From: Oryzias latipes
Lineage: Eukaryota; Chordata; Actinopteri; Beloniformes; Adrianichthyidae
DNA: 64,000 nt
Assembly: GCF_002234675.1 (NCBI RefSeq)
Contig: NC_019873.2
Location: 7,527,158 to 7,591,157 of the forward strand
Direction: 5' to 3'
A program made the position numbers and the translations under genes. Below the pieces are notes generated by a model. The model had not been told where the DNA came from. It searched no databases and worked only from the letters and a program-made list of their open reading frames with translations. Of this stretch, positions 29,631-40,055 are shown in pieces. The stretch's first letter is position 1. The number at the start of each line of letters is the position of its first letter.

Positions 29631-30460
29631 TTCAATCCTTTCATTTTCTAAACCCGTTTAGTCCCTTTCGGGGTCACAGGGCTGCCGGAGTCTATCCCGG
29701 ACAGTTGAGGGCAGAGGCAGGGGACACCCTGGACAGGTTGCCAATCTGTTGCAGGGCCACAATCACACACCCATGCACACTCACACCTAGGAACAATTTT
29801 TTTAAATCAATCAATCAAAGTCCTCATCTTCTGTATCTAAAATGAACAGCTGGGCTAAATTTCTATCAAACACACCAGCTTCCCTTTCGTCATTGTCGGA
29901 GTCCGTCACATTGCCGTGCGGCTCCTCATGAATGATGCCAGCTTTTCGGCACTTAAAAAGACCTGAAAGCAGACATGTAAGCCCAAGTTTCTACAATCCA
30001 TTCACAAACTGTGGCATAACTCGCCCAGCGCAGCGTCCAAGTTAACCCTTGTGCTATCTTAGATGACCCACCCTTACATTGACGTGTTCTCCCTACCATG
30101 ACAAAGGTGGATAAAGGTGGAAAGACTTCATGTAATCCATGGACACCAATGAAGATCACAAATCATTGAAGAAAAAAGGTTCAGCGCACTGTCTAGTGGG
30201 TAGATGACCCAACTCCAAATGTTAAAGTGCCTAGGATAGCACAAGGGTTACCCTATGAAGCATGCTTTTGGACGGTGGGTGGAGGCCAGAGTCCCTGGAG
30301 AAAACCTATGCATGCATTGGGAGAACATGCAAACTTTTAGTTTTAAGAATAAGAGAGAACATGCAAACACAGAAAGGTGTACCAGCTGGTTCTTGAACCA
30401 GGGGCCTGCTTGCTGTGAGGCAAGAGTGCTAATCACTGCGCAACCGTGCAGCATTTTTTA
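29631..30460 (-). repeat. tRNA-like SINE/LINE-tail repeat split by insertion
   Basis: The right part (30255-30460) reads on minus as a tRNA-like head (GTGGTTAGCAC-type A box and a B-box-like segment after GGTTC). It is preceded on plus by the common teleost phrase TTTTGGACGGTGGG..GGAGAACATGCAAAC. The left part (29640-29797) is the rest of the same repeat (CAATCACACACCCATGCACACTCACACCTAG). The intervening sequence includes a piggyBac-type MITE. It is a decayed copy. Confidence 0.55.
30046..30247. mobile_element. piggyBac-type MITE
   Basis: 202 bp with terminal inverted repeats CCCTTGTGCTATC at the left and GATAGCACAAGGG at the right. It is flanked by TTAA (30042-30045) and TTAC (30248-30251), consistent with a TTAA target with one later change. 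It has no coding capacity. It lies within the interrupted SINE-like repeat. Confidence 0.8.
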
Positions 30461-31016
30461 ATTCATTCAACTTTATTTGTATAGCCCAAAATCACAACAA
30501 CAGTTGTCTCAATGAGCTTTCTACCGGCAATAGTAAAGTAAACATAAAATAAAAACGATCATGAATACAAAGAATTCAATTGGAAAATTCTAAACTGAAA
30601 TAGCTAAACATGCTAAACTGACAAGAAAATGACAAATACTGACAAGAGTACACAAGATGACTGAAAAGAAATGAAATATACAACAGTAAAAGTATACAGA
30701 AACGAGTAAAATAGTTGAAAATACATTACTTAAATAGCACAACTGTTAAAAAACACATTATAAATTCATTAAAAGGTAAGGGTAAGAAGGCAGCTCCCCC
30801 AATGTTTTCAGGTAATACATTGAGAGCAAATGGTACTTAACTTGATACAATGTATGGACAAAATAATGGTTTTTTGTAGAATTCAGCCTACACGTGAACT
30901 TGAACATGTTGATGCGCAGTGTAGCATATAAAGTGCTCATTCCGCTACAAACAAACAGCTCACTTGAATTTGTCCATATGGATTTTTTAAGAGCATAGCA
31001 TGATATCTCTTTTCAT
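30461..31016. repeat. AT-rich segment with L2/SINE-like 3' end
   Basis: Starts with TTCAACTTTATTTGTATAGCCCAAAATCACAAC (about 30468), a common teleost repeat edge. The rest (30560-31016) is AT-rich without recognisable features. Confidence 0.4.
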
Positions 31017-31270
31017 TGTTAGGCTGATGATCTGCAGATAAATCTGCCCCTCAGTTTGTGAAAAAAGAGCTCACAAAACATTTTTACGGAGTGCATTGAT
31101 AACATAAAGCATTGTTTGATCCAGAATGTTATGTATTTGAATGAGTCAAAGTCTGAGAGAATTGTTTTTGGTGACACCTCTACAGCTGACTCTACTGTTG
31201 TTAGAAATCTGTGGGTTATCTTTGACAGCTGTTTTGAAATTGACAAACAGATTTTTGACTTTGGACAGAG
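31017..31270 (+). pseudogene. L2/Maui-like reverse transcriptase fragment
   Basis: Translated on plus this reads ADDLQINLPL ... LNESKSERIVFG ... VRNLWVIFDS...IDKQI. That corresponds to the YADD box and the following conserved segments of fish L2-type reverse transcriptases, with a frame disruption near 31060. It is a short fragment; its likely 3' end is at 32240-32400, with another LINE fragment in between. Confidence 0.65.
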
Positions 31271-31373
31271 GAGAGACACTAAATACAATAAGAATTGGGT
31301 CCGGGGAAATTTTGATTTTCAATACAGGAGACAGGTGTGTGAAAATGTTGGTCCAGAAGGTCTGAAGTTTGGG

Positions 31374-32230
31374 TCACAAAACGTGTAGTAGAGTGACTTG
31401 TTGTAACCCACATTTTTCACAGTTCGGTGAGCTCTTCGGATAGATTTGATTAATTTTCTCTCTAGAATAATGCAGTCTGTGCACCATTTTGTATTGTATT
31501 AGGCAGTGACGTGTGTTTATTGAGGTATTTCCTATCTTGAGTAAGGCCTGTTTCCAGATGGTCTCTGTAAGGGGACGCCAAATTCTTTTTCCCCACTCCT
31601 CTTTAATATGCGCGGTGGAGGGATTATTCATTTCCTGTAGTAAATTGTAAATGGTCCTAATTTTTTTGTTTTGGGCCGGGAGTTTCAATTAAGCAATAAT
31701 TGAGAAAGTTAGGTTCGGCATTCTGAAACTGAGGCAGAATTGTTCTCACATAATTTCAGATTTGCAAATATCTAAAGAAACGACTGCTTGGTAATCCATT
31801 TCTATCCTGTACGTGTTGGAATGTCATTAATGTATTGTTTAAATACAAAAAAATAGGTAAACATAAAGAACAAGTGTTAAGTTTGAAATTCTTGAGCATC
31901 TGTTTCCAATTTTTTATCATACTACAAATTAAGGGGTTATTTTTGTAATGTGCACTAGTCAATGGAGAAAGTGATAGCAGTATTGCACTGATGGAATAAG
32001 GGTGGCATTCCTCCCGTTTCATCTGCAGCCCTTTAGGGAGTAAGTCTGTCTCATCGAGTAATAAGGAAATAGTTCTAATAGTTGAGGCTCAATAATAATG
32101 CCTGAAATTACGTAGTGATAGTCCTCCAATAGATTTATGTTTGATAAGGTGTTCCTTTTTAATTCTGTGAGACTTGTTATTCCAAATAAAAGGCATAGTG
32201 ATTGAATCTAACATTTAAAAAAAGGTTTTA
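31374..32230 (-). pseudogene. L1/Tx1 ORF2 C-terminal fragment
   Basis: Broken frames on minus (31756-32022, 31374-31688) carry blocks of the L1/Tx1 ORF2 C-terminus: NNPLICSMIKNWKQ, IWKQALLKIG, YKMVHRLHYSREKINQIYP and CEKCG. It is a different subfamily from the element at 56 kb. Several frameshifts; dead. Confidence 0.65.
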
Positions 32231-32239
32231 TGCATTTTG

Positions 32240-32400
32240 TTGCGGACTGTTTTTTTGTCATTGCTGTTTTTACTTTTATTCTTAATTTGCCTAATTTTAA
32301 ACTTTCCTCTGTCTTCCGTTTAATGTAAAGCACTTTGGTAACCCTGAAGGTGTTGTAAAGTGCTATATAAATAAAGCTTTATTCATTCAATCCTTCCTCC
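32240..32400 (+). mobile_element. L2-like LINE 3' end
   Basis: Contains TGTAAAGCACTTTGGTAACCC..GTAAAGTGCTATATAAATAAAGC and a (CATT)-type tail, typical of fish L2. It may be the 3' end of the fragment at 31017. Confidence 0.6.
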
Positions 32401-32462
32401 CACCGTTTTTCACATCATTGATTTACAGTTTTTTAGATAAGATCCTCAGCCTTATATTTACA

Positions 32463-32750
32463 TCAATATTTTCCTGCATTGAAGCTTTTTTCTTTAGCAT
32501 ATTTGTATGCAGATTCGTTTCCTGTAGGTCCCATATGAGCTGGTACTGACACAAATGCTACATGCACCACAGAGTGGTCAAGTTGAAATATTTGCTTGAT
32601 TTCTAATGAAACATCTGGTCTACAGTCCAAGTGTCTGTTCTTAATGCTGTGTAGAGAGCAACATGAATATGAGCTTATTAAAGATTTAAGTGGTGTAACG
32701 TTGTCAATCCATTTCAGTGCCAGAAATGTTGCTATCATTTCTAAAGTGTA
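32463..32750 (-). pseudogene. LINE RNase H domain fragment
   Basis: The minus-strand frame reads ATFLALKWID ... SLHSIKN ... VAFVSVPAHMGPTGNESAYKYAKE. This matches the RNase H domain found at the C-terminus of I/R1-type LINEs (the xxPAHxGxxGNExAxxxAK signature). Only this domain is left. Confidence 0.6.
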
Positions 32751-32827
32751 TATTGTTATCCCATTGTAAATTATTGTTTGTACAATGACATGAAATCTAC
32801 AACAACAAAAGCAGCTCTGTCTCTTTG

Positions 32828-32943
32828 GAAGACTTTCCCCAGCAGCTGTCTGTTGTTAATCCGTTAAGCTCTGATTGGTCAGGACTGGTCTCTGCTAACA
32901 CTGATAAACCTTCACCTATAACCCTTTCAGTACTGTGGCCTTC
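32828..32943 (+). promoter_or_regulatory. Conserved proximal promoter of copy D
   Basis: ATTGG (about 32875-32879) and GATAAA (about 32904-32909) upstream of the ATG, in the same arrangement as B. Homology to the other copies starts near 32828. Confidence 0.5.
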
Positions 32944-34175
32944 ATGATGGAGACAGCGATGGTTTTCCTGGGGTAGGACACAGCAGGATTATTTTTTTTT
33001 GCACAATCAACAAAACTTTTCATTAATGTTTTTAATCTTTCAGGTTTTCCCTTTTTGTTCTGCTGGTTGTTCCATCATGTGCTTTTCCTGCCAAAGGTGA
33101 TCATTTCATTCTCTTTTGATGACACATCATCATAAATGGATGTTGATCTTCTTCAGAACTTGTGCTCTTTCTGCTTTCAGGCTCCAAATCCACAGATCAG
33201 AGCAGTGGTGACCAAAAAGCAGCAACTAACTTTGCTTCCCACAGAGGAGCTCAGATGAGCCGCTCTGCTCCTGTGCATTACAGCTCTCATTCAAGCGGCG
33301 TCTCTCAGCCAGTTCCAGTGTTTGTGCAGAATCCTGGTGTCCCTCAGTTTGTTCCCATGGTTCCATCAGGCAGCAGCTTGAGCTCTGCTGTGGCAGGATA
33401 CCCTGTGGCTGTTCAGACAGGATCTACTGTTCCTGTGTTTTCCGGTGTTCCTGCAGCAGGAGTCTCTGAGGCAGTTCAGGTCCCTGTGCAGGCTCCTGGT
33501 TTCTCCCAGTTTGTTCAGACGGGCCCAGCAATGGTTGGCTCTGCTTCCCCTGTGTTTGTGCTGCATGAAGGAGCTGGTTCCACACAGCCAGGACCTGCTC
33601 AAGCTGCTCTGCCAGGTGACTCCTCTAAAAAGCTGCTGTGAATGTTGATTTCCATGAATCCTCCCCTTTCTGACAAGTGTCTTGTTTGTCCAGAAACCCA
33701 GTGGGCTGTTGCTCCTCCATCTTTCTCTGAGCAAGCAGCAGCAGCTGATGCCCAGGCTGTGGGCTCCAGTGACTTCCTGCCACCAGTCCCTGCCCCTCCA
33801 GCTGGCCCTGTCCTCCAGTCCGGAGAGACTTCCAATATTGTGAAGGAAGCTGAACTTGGCAACTACCAGCAGCAGACGGAAGAGTTTGGTTACCCGGCTG
33901 AGGCGGCGCAGCCTGGAGCTGCTTTCACCAGCGTGCTTGTTCCAGGCCAAGGACTTGGTGGCTTCTGGGCTTCTCCTTATCCTGGCTTTGATTACAGGCT
34001 CCTGTATGGTCTGTACCCTCCTGGCACCTACACCACCTTCAGCCAGAACCATGAGAAGGGCAAAGACTACTACCAATCCATCCACTACTTGAAGGAGCAT
34101 GTTTCTGAAGACCAAGGTCCTCAACAGCAGCAGCTTCAGCAGAAGGTCTTCCATGGTCATCCCCAGAGATCTTAA
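32944..34175 (+). CDS. Multicopy secreted Pro/Gln-rich protein, copy D (4 exons)
   Basis: Exons 32944-32972, 33044-33096, 33181-33615 and 33694-34175 (29, 53, 435 and 482 nt), with introns of 71, 84 and 78 bp and the same phases as in B. The product is 332 aa. Differences from B: SCAF instead of SCGF at the signal-peptide end, STDQSSGD instead of STDHGSGD (shared with E), one extra Ala in EQAAAAD, and the shortest Gln run (four). It ends at TAA, whereas the other copies use TGA. AATAAA follows at 34180-34185, and an L1 insertion begins 135 bp after the stop. The 3' flank resembles that of copy E. All borders are intact. Function unknown. Confidence 0.84.
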
Positions 34176-34309
34176 CGCTAATAAACATGATTGAGTCATG
34201 GGTATGCTTCAAACCTCTTCTCCGTGATTTTCTTTATTTCCATATGTTGACAAATGTTTTCCTCCCAGGCTTGGCGACTGAAATGTGCCAAAATTAAAAA
34301 TTTCAGTTA

Positions 34310-36990
34310 CTGCTTATGCTGCTTCTGCACAGGAACACATTCTGGGCGCCCTGAAAAATTTAAAGCTTCAGTTAAATGACATCAAACACAATTTAAAATA
34401 CAAAGGCCAAGACTTGAAAGATTTGAAAACTAAAACAAATCTGGAAAATTACTTGCTTATTTTAAAATAAAAATTCAATCACTTCCTTCATTGACAAAAG
34501 GACATGTCACTCATGATCTGGTCAAAATCAATACTGCGTTTAAAGACTTTTCCAAAAAATAATCCACATCACAGATAAACCCATCAGAGCAAAGCATTTA
34601 CTCATTTCTAGATAAAATAAACTACCCAGATTAAGTGAAGATCAGATGAGAAACCTAGACTAACCGCTTTAATTGTCTGAACTTAATGAAGCTCTTGCTT
34701 ATGCCTAATGGTAAAGCACCAGGGTCTGACGGCTTTCCTGCCAAGTTTTATAAATTCTGGGAAAAGCTGGCACATTTAATAAAACGGTCACATGAGAGCC
34801 AATCAATGCCACCTAGCATGAACTCCGCCAGCATAATTGTCCTAAAACCAAAGATCCCACTAGTCCATCAAGCTATCGCCCCATTTCTTTAATCAATGCG
34901 GATGTAAAAATTATCTGCAAAGCCCTAGCACAGAATAGAAAAAATCACTCCGCACATAATTCACCTCGATCAAACGGGATTCATCAAAGGCAGTAATTCT
35001 GATTACAATGTCTGCAGACTCGTTAACATAGACTTTGCCACCATTAAAAACCAGGAAATGACCATACTATCGCTGGATGCTAAAAAAGCTTTTGACAGTA
35101 AATTGGGAGTTCCTGATTGCTGCCCTCCATAAGTTTGGTTTTGGAGAATCATTCATCAATTGGATTAAAATATATCACAACCCCAATGCATCAGTTAGAA
35201 CTAATAAACAGACTTCCAATAGGTTTTTTCTCAGAAGAGGAACAAGACAGGGTTGCCCACTCTCTCCTTCTCTTTTTGCTATATTTATTAGGCCTCTAGC
35301 TGCAGCAATAAGACAGAATGAGAGCATTAAAGGAATTAAAACTAAACACAGCCATCATAAAATTAGTCTCTATGCGGATGACATATTACTATTTTTGAAT
35401 ATCTCATGTTCTGTAAATGAAACGGTAACAATTATTAATGAATTCTCCTGCCTATCAGACTACTCAATTAATTGGAACAAATCTGTTTCATTATCACTGA
35501 ACAGGAATGCGGAGAAAAGACTCACAATACCAGTCAAATCAGGCAATATCAAATATCTAGGTATTTATTTTTCCTCCAAATTATCAGAACTGGTGCAGCT
35601 AAACCACACCCCATTACTGAAAAGCATACATGACGATCTAACCCGCTGGACCAACCTGCCTCTGTCCCTTATGGGCAAGGTAGCCACGGTTAAAATGAAA
35701 ATCTTACCTAAAGTTAATTATCTATTCTCAATGATTCCCACACAACCGCCACTAAAATGGTTCAAAACATTAGACTCATCCATATCAAGCTTTTTATGGA
35801 ACAATAAACCTGCAAGAATTAGTCTAAAACTTTAAAATCTGCAAAAAGCTGTGGAGGCTTAGAATTACCTAACTTCCACAGGTATTTTCTGGCAAATAGA
35901 TTACAATACATCTTAAAATGGTTAAAAAATAATCCAGAAACCAACTCATGGTTAGACTTGGAACAGGCGTTATGTGGAAAGATCAACCGGTCAGATCTAC
36001 CATTTATCAGCAAAAGAGTTAAAACACAAGACTGTTTCCAAAGTACAAATATAAACGCTACTTTAACAGCATGGTGGGAATTTCTAAAAATATCTAACTC
36101 GCCAATTCTGGAACAACCCAGACATCCTTATAAACAAAAAAATGATACACTTCCCATCTTGGCAAGAAGGGGGCGTAATACTACTAGAAAACCTAATTAT
36201 TGATAAAAGATTCTTAACTCCCCAGGAACTTCAAGACAAACATGGAATAAATAATTTCTTGGAATATCAGCAACTTAAATCTATTATTACTAAACAGTTT
36301 AAATATAAAGACACCGATTTAAAGCTAACATAAGTAGTTACCTCTCTGATTAATTTCTCACTGAATAAAATTCTCTCTAAAATATACAAACTCTTATGCA
36401 ATTTAGATAATAATATTTCACCTCCAACAACAAAAGGGGATGCAAATTTGAGCATTAGCACAGATGAAAGCTTCTGGTCAGAACTTTGTCTAAACACCTT
36501 TAAACTGACAAAAAGTCCAAATCTGCAGCTAATCCATTTCAAAACTCTTCACAGAATTTACTACAGTGGACAGAGGATGTTCAAAATGGGTCTCAGTAAC
36601 TCAGACATTTCTCAGCACTGTGACAGTAATCTACCCGACAGTTACATGCACTGTGGTTCTGCACACCTGTCCAGGCTCTCTGGCAGCAGGTGTGTGCCGA
36701 TCTATCAGTCTGGCTTAAGGTTCCAATCACGGCTTCAACGTCACTTTGTGTGCTTGGTGACATGAGTGCCATCGATATAGAAAGAGGATTAGTATCTATC
36801 ATTTTCATAACTCTTTGTATTGCTAAAAAAACTATTTTAATAAATTGGATAAACAAGAAAAATATAAATATAAGTCAACACAGAAATCTGCTGTTTGATT
36901 ATATCAGCTTGGAAAAAATGTCAGCCCAAGGTTCAAGCAACTTTGAAAGAATTCAGTCTCTCTGGTCTCCCATAGCTAACTCCATGACTT
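34310..36990 (+). pseudogene. L1/Tx1 ORF2 pseudogene (linker, RT and C-terminal part)
   Basis: Broken frames match the ORF2 at 56273-60010. The longest (35077-35835) keeps the RT blocks RRGTRQGCPLSPSLFAIF and SLYADDILLF and the following IKYLGIYFS. Later frames (35958-36203, 36448-36992) carry the C-terminal region. The endonuclease is missing by 5' truncation. At the position of the full-length copy's nonsense codon this copy keeps Trp (near 35474). Confidence 0.85.
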
Positions 36991-39465
36991 AGGGGGTGGG
37001 GGGCCTGGTCGTCGCTGCTCCTTGCCTTTCTGCCGTGGGTCGTGGTGGGGTCGGGGCGTCCGGTGCCTGGCGGGGGGTGGTGGGGACACCGTTGGTCGGG
37101 GGGCCGGGTCCGGGGCCTGGTTGGGGCGGGCTGGGGTGCTGCGTGGTCTTCTGGGCTTGGGTGTGGGGAGTGTGTGTGTGTGTGTGTGGGGAGGGGGGGG
37201 GGGGGGGGGCTGAGTGGTGGCTCGGCTTGGCTTGGGGGAGGGTCTCTTTGCCTGTGCCGAGGGGGTTGGCGTGGGGTCCTGCTTGGGAGGGGAGGTCCAG
37301 CGGCGCCGGGCGGGCTGGCCGTCTACACCTGGGGCTGGGATCAGCCCTTCCCTGGCTCTGGGACGGGGCGGGGCAACCCTCTTGGGGCCCCCGGTCGCTC
37401 TGGGTGTCATCCGCTGGGGCTGCGGGGTGTGGGGGGCTTGTCGGCCCCGTCCTGTGGGGGGGGGCTTTCTAGGGGGCGGGGGGAGGGTCCCACTATCGGT
37501 ACGGGACCCTGGGGACTTGGCGGGTCGGGGTCTCCGCTGAGGCAATTGGCGGTTGCCCCGGGACCGAGGCCTGACCGGAGCTTTCCCAAGGCTGGCGCTT
37601 GGGGGTGGGGGCCTGGGCTTGCTCCGGGGGGGGGGGGGGGGGTTAGCGTCTACCAGCTGTCCCCAACTTACCCCCTTCCTCATATAATGTCATATTAGGG
37701 TGAGGGGGTGGGGGGTTTAGCCAGCGTTGAGCCTTGGGGGGGGGGGGGGGGCTACTTGGCAGTGGTCCCCCTCCCATGCTTGCTGTATGGAGTGGGCCCC
37801 CCCTCTCTCGATTTTATTTGCACCTTAGACATGTAGGGCCCTTGGTAAGGGGGGTGCTTGGACATCACTGCCAGCAAGCAGCAGATGCCCGCCAATTTTA
37901 ACTGCACCTTAGACATTGTAGGGCCCCTTGGTGGGGAGGGTGATGGGACATCACTGTGAGGAATCAAGAGATGTCCCCTCAGTGCCCTACCCACCAATTT
38001 TAACTTCACCCACTTAGTGCACACACCCTTTAATCTTCAAAATATACATTCAAACCTAAAAACACACACATGCACACACACCCTCACTAACACACACACA
38101 CACAGTCATGTCGCAAGGAAGGTGGGACCTTGGACCATCTGTCCCCTGCCCCATCCCTGGTAGGGCGTGCGGGGCCCTTGGCAATGGCGGCTGTGTCCCC
38201 TGGGTGCCGGTTTCCTGGGCCCGGCGGTGCTCTCCCCACGCAGGGAGGGGGATCCCTGAGCTTTCTGTCAAGCCCAGAAACTGGGGATCATATCACACCT
38301 GGGCCGGGGGTGTCTGTGTCCCTGCGGGGTGGGTTCTGGTCCTTGCCACCGGGTGCTGGGCCTTGCCAATTTCCATCTGTGGCCGAGCTTGGTCGGGCCA
38401 TGTCTACAACAACCCTTGTGGGCCCCCCCTTCTCTCTGGGGTGCCGCCCTCCTGGGCGTGGGCGGCTGGCCCCTGTCTTGCACCTTTCTGGACCATCTGT
38501 GGCCCTGGTGGGTGGCTGCCTGGAGCGCGGAGCGGCTCTCCCTTGGGGGGTCCTGGCTCGTACCTGGGGTTGGGGCGGGGGGATGCCCGGACCACCTGGG
38601 TGGTGATGGGGTGCTCGTCTGGGGCCGTTGGGCCCTCCTGGCGCTGCGGGGGGGCTGCTCTCCTGGTTGGGCTGGGGCGGCGCTCTCTTTCCCCCCATGT
38701 ATCCCTGCTCTCTGGTTCTTGGTGGCCCTGCTGGCCCTGGCCTGGGTGGCGGGCGTGGGCGCCCGGGGGGCGATTGTTTCTCTGCCTGCTGCCGCGTGGC
38801 GTTGGGGGCTTCTGGCTGCCGGGGCTGCTGCGGCGGGGGTCTGGGTGTGGGGGTGGCTGGTTGCTCCCCCTCCTTCTTCCCACATTCCATCATCCATTTT
38901 AGAAGAGACACTCAACTGAGCACAGGTGTTAGCTCACCTTTGCACTAACAAATTGTGTGAATGAATGAAATATCTCGCACTAGTTGGCTAGTAGGCATAA
39001 GTATGCGTGTGTGAACATTATCTGTTTTGTGTACATGTTGACATGTGGTCATTTTTGCAGCTAACAGGTGTGTTTATAACATTTGAGTGTGGGTGTGGAC
39101 AGGCCCCGCCCCTTTGAGATTTGTATTCTATCTGTACCTTATGGTAATGATAAACATCCAGTAGCTTGTTGCTTTATGCTGCTTCATGGTTTTACCCCCC
39201 TCCTATGATCACCCTCCTACCCCCCTCCTCTTTCTAACGTCCCTCTCTCTTCTTCCCTTCTTTCCTCTTCCGTTCGGTCCAACACAAAAGAATTTCAAAA
39301 ATAATTAAAATGAATAAAGCCTGGCCTCGATTACAAAAGGGGTTTATTCAGACATACCTCTGGTTTGTCAGAAGATTCATAACCCCTGTTGTAAAAGTAA
39401 AATATGTCCAACACAAGAGGCTTTCAGCTCTCATCTGTCTGCCCAGCTGTTGGACAGGACAAGTT
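36991..39465 (+). other. L1/Tx1 3'UTR, extreme G-strand bias
   Basis: Non-coding. Roughly the first 700 bp and the 38.1-38.9 kb section are dominated by G on the plus strand, with poly(G) tracts at about 37189-37209, 37626-37641 and 37738-37751. A (CA)n patch lies at 38064-38103. The long 'ORFs' here on both strands are compositional. Confidence 0.8.
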
Positions 39466-39484
39466 AAAAAAAAAAATTCAGTTA

Positions 39485-40055
39485 ATCAAAAGTGCTAAAT
39501 GGCTCTCCTGTAATGTTTGCTAATTCAGTCTAAAGCTCGTGAAGAAATGGGAATTATCACTTTAGTGCTGATGAACAGTGGAAAGGCCCAGTAAACGGTA
39601 ATTATAAAGTTGTGGGTTTTGTGCTAACTTTAAAAGGGAATTTTTTATTTAAACCAAAACTGACATTACTATTAAAAAGATAATTATTTCTGAAACACTG
39701 TTTTGGTATGTGGGACCAATTACAGACCTAAAAGTGAGTTCACTAGTTCTGGGGTTACTTAGGTTTTCTGCCTCTTCAGATCCCACACAACTGCAATATT
39801 ACTGAAAACTTGCCCTCTTTCCTGTAGCAACATTTACCAGTGTGGCTCAACCTTGTGACATGGCCTTAAGATCTGAGGCTTTGGGAGATAAAATTCATAG
39901 AATGCAGTCAGATTCTAAATTTAAGCACCAATTGCAGAAGATGCACAGCCCAATGGCAGCAAGAATTGGCTCACAAGAGCAATTTGGCTGTCAAGAACTG
40001 TCTTCATGCCAAAGAAATGGAGGCAGGAGATGACAGGATCCCCAACCAGGAGCAT
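39485..40055. other. No gene recognised
   Basis: Pre-insertion 3' flank of copy D continuing beyond the L1. No supported feature. Confidence 0.45.

Larger units (their letters stand above)
34310..39476 (+). mobile_element. 5'-truncated L1/Tx1 LINE
   Basis: Starts inside ORF2 (equivalent to about 57245 in the full-length copy) and runs through the complete 3'UTR to a poly(A) tail (39466-39476). An 8-bp target duplication TTCAGTTA is readable at 34302-34309 and 39477-39484. The ORF2 part (34310-36990) has many stops, frameshifts and small deletions. 3'UTR: 36991-39465. The insertion is in the immediate 3' flank of gene copy D. Confidence 0.9.

Noticed and set aside
32944..34175. Secretory calcium-binding phosphoprotein (SCPP) gene
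   Set aside because: The Pro/Gln-rich composition is similar, but SCPP introns are phase 0, whereas here they are phases 2, 1 and 1, and no Ser-x-Glu phosphorylation clusters stand out.
36976..37683. Long Pro- and Gly-rich open frames on both strands at 37-39 kb and 60-62 kb
   Set aside because: They lie in the G-rich L1 3'UTR, overlap in several frames at once and consist of simple composition. Stops are rare there because of base bias.
38064..38103. CRISPR-like or tandem array
   Set aside because: It is a (CA)n microsatellite patch within the LINE 3'UTR.
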